From: Rutpela maculata
Taxonomy: Eukaryota; Arthropoda; Insecta; Coleoptera; Cerambycidae
Length of the DNA: 64,000 bases
Direction: 5' to 3'
NCBI GenBank assembly: GCA_936432065.2
Contig: OW386290.2
Location: 133,284,677 to 133,348,676 of the forward strand
Shown: one piece after another, positions 61,437 through 64,000 of the stretch
How positions within the stretch are numbered: position 1 is the first letter of the stretch
Layout: each line of letters begins with the position of its first letter
The notes under the pieces: generated by a model
What the model was told of the DNA's origin: nothing
The model's input: only the letters and a program-made list of their open reading frames with translations
The model's database searches: none
Position numbers and translations under genes: made by a program

Positions 61437-61590
61437 ATAGTGGAGGTGGATGAGGTAAAAAAAATATTTTGAGGTTTCTGGTTTTTGTACATACACTAAA
61501 TTACAATTTTTTTTCATCCCCTTTAATAATGGGGTGGTAATAGAGGTGGTTAACGCCAAAAAAATTTTTGAGACCTTAGCTTCTCTTGTA
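61437..61590 (+). mobile_element. Family A repeat, copy 6, right part
   Basis: Resumes ATAGTGGAGGTGGATGAGG after Gypsy-2 and runs to GCTTCTCTTGTA, where a mariner-type element is inserted at TA. The rest of the unit would lie beyond the window. Confidence 0.85.
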
Positions 61591-61592
61591 TA

Positions 61593-64000
61593 CCGGGTGA
61601 GTCACGAATTGCGCTCGCCCCGATATCTCCTAAAATATTTGGAATAGAAAATTGAAAGGTGGAGGGCTTATTACACGACTAAAATGCCATCTTTTCAATA
61701 AAATATCAAGTTTGGTGCACATCCGGTTTGACCGGAAATGCCCACAACTTTCGATTTTTAAATGGAACACCCTATATATTTTTACATTTTTGGAATCTAG
61801 AGGAAATTTTGAATACAATACATCCATTTTGGTCACTTTTTGATAAACATTAAAAAGTTTATTAAAAAATCTATTTCTGAATCCAGAGTACTGTGGTGCC
61901 CAAAACATATTTTAGTTTGTGTGCTACGTTACTATAAAAATACAAAGAGCAATATGATTGCATTACTTAATTGTCTGGAGGCGTTTAAAATTTTCAAATG
62001 TGATTTTTACCCACTAACTCGGTTTTTTTAAATGGGAAGTTAATCGTTCACCAACAATTTTAAATACCTCATTTTCATACGAATCTAATGATACCAAAAT
62101 TTTGAAAATCCGCTCAGAAATATTTGAGATTTCAGCCAAAATACAATGCAACCAAGCTTTCAGAAACATGCGGCTAATAGATAATAGATTAGTGGGCTTT
62201 GGAAACTAAAATGACACATTTCTGTGTAAATCTGGTAGCCTAATAACATTGGAAACATCATAGTAGCCATTGAATGTAATAAAACAATATCAGCTGCCAG
62301 ACAGACTCGTGTAGTTATAGGCAATCTTGAGCTATCAAGCATTTAATAATTGTGAGCGCAAAGAACATTACAAGTAAGTTTAGCATAGGTATGTTGAGTT
62401 AAACACAGTTACATCCACAAGGAAATTAGCAATAGAATGCGACATCAGTACGGTTTTCAGAGTTTTATTTAAATGAACATAAATATCGGGCCTATAAATA
62501 AACAAAAATCAATTCCGTTTGAACAATTAAACTTAAACTAGGTAACAATAGGTATCCATATTAAAATAATTAATATAATTAAACCCTAAATTGACATTTA
62601 TAGATATCGTTCAAAATGTCCACCATTTTTTTCTATACACAATTCGGCTCTGCGTACAGTTGCTTGAATGGCTCTACGCAATTCAGCCGGCGTTAGTTCA
62701 TTAAGAGCCCGTACAACTTTATTTTGCAGCTCTTCACGGGTATTTGAAGAAGTTTGATAAACTTTATTTTTGAGAATGTGTTCCATCAAAAAATATGGGT
62801 CCAATTATTCGATCTCCAAGTACTCCAAGCCAACAGTTAAACCCAAATATTTCTTGAATATTCCCCCGCCCTACCAACCTCGGATTTTCTTGAGCCCAGG
62901 TACCTAGTATTATTTCTGTTAAACATACCTTGGTTCGTAAATCTACTTTCATCTGAATATAAAATATGAAAAGGAAAACCTGGGTTTTGTTGTACTGCAT
63001 TTAAGAACCAGTTGCAATATACTAGCCTCCTGTCGTTATCATCTCGATAAAGATGTTGGTGTATTTGGTATTTATAAGACCGAAACTTATGTTTCTTTAA
63101 AATTCTGCAAACCGAAGACTGACTAATGTCGCATTCCGTTGCCAATTCCCTTGTTGATGTTGTTGGGTGTACCATCACAAATCCTAATACATCAATTTCT
63201 TTGTCCTCACTTACAATAAATGTTTGATGGTAATCTTGTTGATCGGGTTCGTTTCTTAATTTTTGTTCCACTCTGGCAAACAAGTGTCTGCTTGGAGGAC
63301 GTCTGTTGGGATATCGTTGCTGATACAGTCCTGCAGCTGCAGTTGAATTTTTGTGACACTATCCATATATCAGTAACATCGACCTTTTCATTTCTACTAA
63401 AATTATTCATTTTCTTTAATTTTTAATCAAAGAGATTTCCGCAACGCTTTATTTTTTATCTGTCTGGCAGCTGATATTGTTTTATTACATTCAATGGCTA
63501 CTATGATGTTTCCAATGTTATTAGGTTACCAGATTTACACAGAAATGTGTCATTTTAGTTTCCAAAGCCCACTAATCTATTATCTATTAGCCGCATGATG
63601 CTTTCTGAAAGCTTGGTTGCATTGTATTTTGGCTGAAATCTCAAATATTTCTGAGCGGATTTTCAAAATTTTGGTATCATTAGTTTATAGTAACGTAGCA
63701 CACAAACTAAAATATGTTTTGGGTACCACAGCACTCTGGATTCGGAAATAGATTTTTTAATAAACTTTTTAATGTTTATCAAAAAGTGACCAAAATGGAT
63801 GTATTGTATTCAAAATTTCCTCTAGATTCCAAAAATGTAAAAATATATAGGGTGTTCCATTTAAAAATCGAAAGTTGTGGGCATTTCCGGTCAAACCGGA
63901 TGTGCACCAAACTTGATTTTTTATTGAAAAGATGGCATTTTAGTCGTGTAATAAGCCCCCCACGTTTCAATTTTCTATTTCAAATATTTTAGGAGATATC
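61593..64000 (-). mobile_element. Mariner/IS630-type element with long TIRs, right end outside window
   Basis: Starts CCGGGTGAGTCACGAATTGCGC after TA (61591-61592). The left arm (61620-62330) is repeated inverted at 63480-64000: GATATCTCCTAAAATATTTG, GTGCACATCCGGTTTGACCGG, GGAACACCCTATATATTTTT and TAGTGGGCTTTGGAAACTAAAATG occur in both. The right arm lacks about 150 bp present in the left arm (about 61938-62086). The outermost 27 bp of the right end are cut off by the window. The interior carries a broken transposase on the minus strand. Confidence 0.85.
62598..63410 (-). pseudogene. Mariner/IS630 (DDE) transposase, frameshifted and internally deleted
   Basis: The coding direction is minus. 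The start MNNFSRNEKVDVTDIW (63410) is followed by a frame change near 63340; the main frame 63283-62837 has FARVEQKLR, VHPTTSTRELATECDISQSSV (helix-turn-helix), KHKFRSYKYQIHQHL and the first catalytic Asp in HILYSDESRFTNQG. After NCWLGVLGDRIIGPIFFDGT (62830-62775) the sequence jumps directly to the C-terminal part (KVYQTSSNTREELQNKV, RAELCIEKNGGHFERYL, stop at 62598). The second and third catalytic acids are deleted. Different family from the transposase at 18456. Inactive. Confidence 0.88.

Noticed and set aside
62598..63410. Active mariner transposase
   Set aside because: An early frameshift and an internal deletion remove two of the three catalytic acids.

Overview
The window is eukaryotic and almost certainly arthropod, most likely insect. 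It is AT-rich, it has a split gene with GT-AG introns of 12.6 and 5.9 kb, and it is packed with Ty3/gypsy, R1-like and Jockey-like LINEs, mariner/IS630 and hAT-type elements, and 5S-derived SINEs. I see no operons, CRISPR arrays or prokaryotic genes. The species cannot be named from what is here.

The clearest host gene is a Ly6/uPAR three-finger protein on the + strand in three coding exons (13380-13437, 26059-26280, 32174-32391). Both introns are phase 1. It encodes 165 residues: a signal peptide, a ten-cysteine domain and a hydrophobic GPI-type tail, followed by an AATAAA. Most identifiable sequence from 13.4 to 32.4 kb is transposon debris inside its two introns. A possible terminal exon of a second gene lies on the minus strand at 402-552, and exon-like ORFs of unknown identity lie on the minus strand at 27168-27807.

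Layout: 0.6-3.0 kb, a satellite of about 200-bp units; 3.7-12.4 kb, small repeat families, a hAT MITE, and a long inverted-repeat structure around a degraded Cys-rich ORF; 13.4-32.4 kb, the Ly6 gene, whose introns hold a second inverted-repeat structure with a related Cys-rich ORF, a mariner element with 450-bp TIRs, a fold-back element, several copies of a terminal-hairpin repeat (family A), two LINE remnants and a 5S SINE; 32.6-38.1 kb, more family A, a second 5S SINE and LINE pieces; 38.1-48.2 kb, a complete young gypsy element (Gypsy-1) inserted in an R1-like LINE; 50.5-61.4 kb, a second complete gypsy element (Gypsy-2) inserted in a family A copy; 61.6-64 kb, a mariner-like element with long TIRs that runs off the window.

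The two gypsy elements are transcribed on the minus strand, have 2.0-2.1 kb LTRs that look identical by eye, and carry 4-bp target duplications. Gypsy-1 appears fully coding, with a textbook -1 slippery heptamer at the end of gag and a perfect tRNA-Lys1,2-type primer binding site. Gypsy-2 is equally young but its pol reading frame is broken once. The points most worth a second look are the Cys-rich ORFs that twice sit between long inverted repeats, the hairpin-ended family A with tandem or dimeric copies, and a short motif 'grammar' shared by several otherwise unrelated repeat families.
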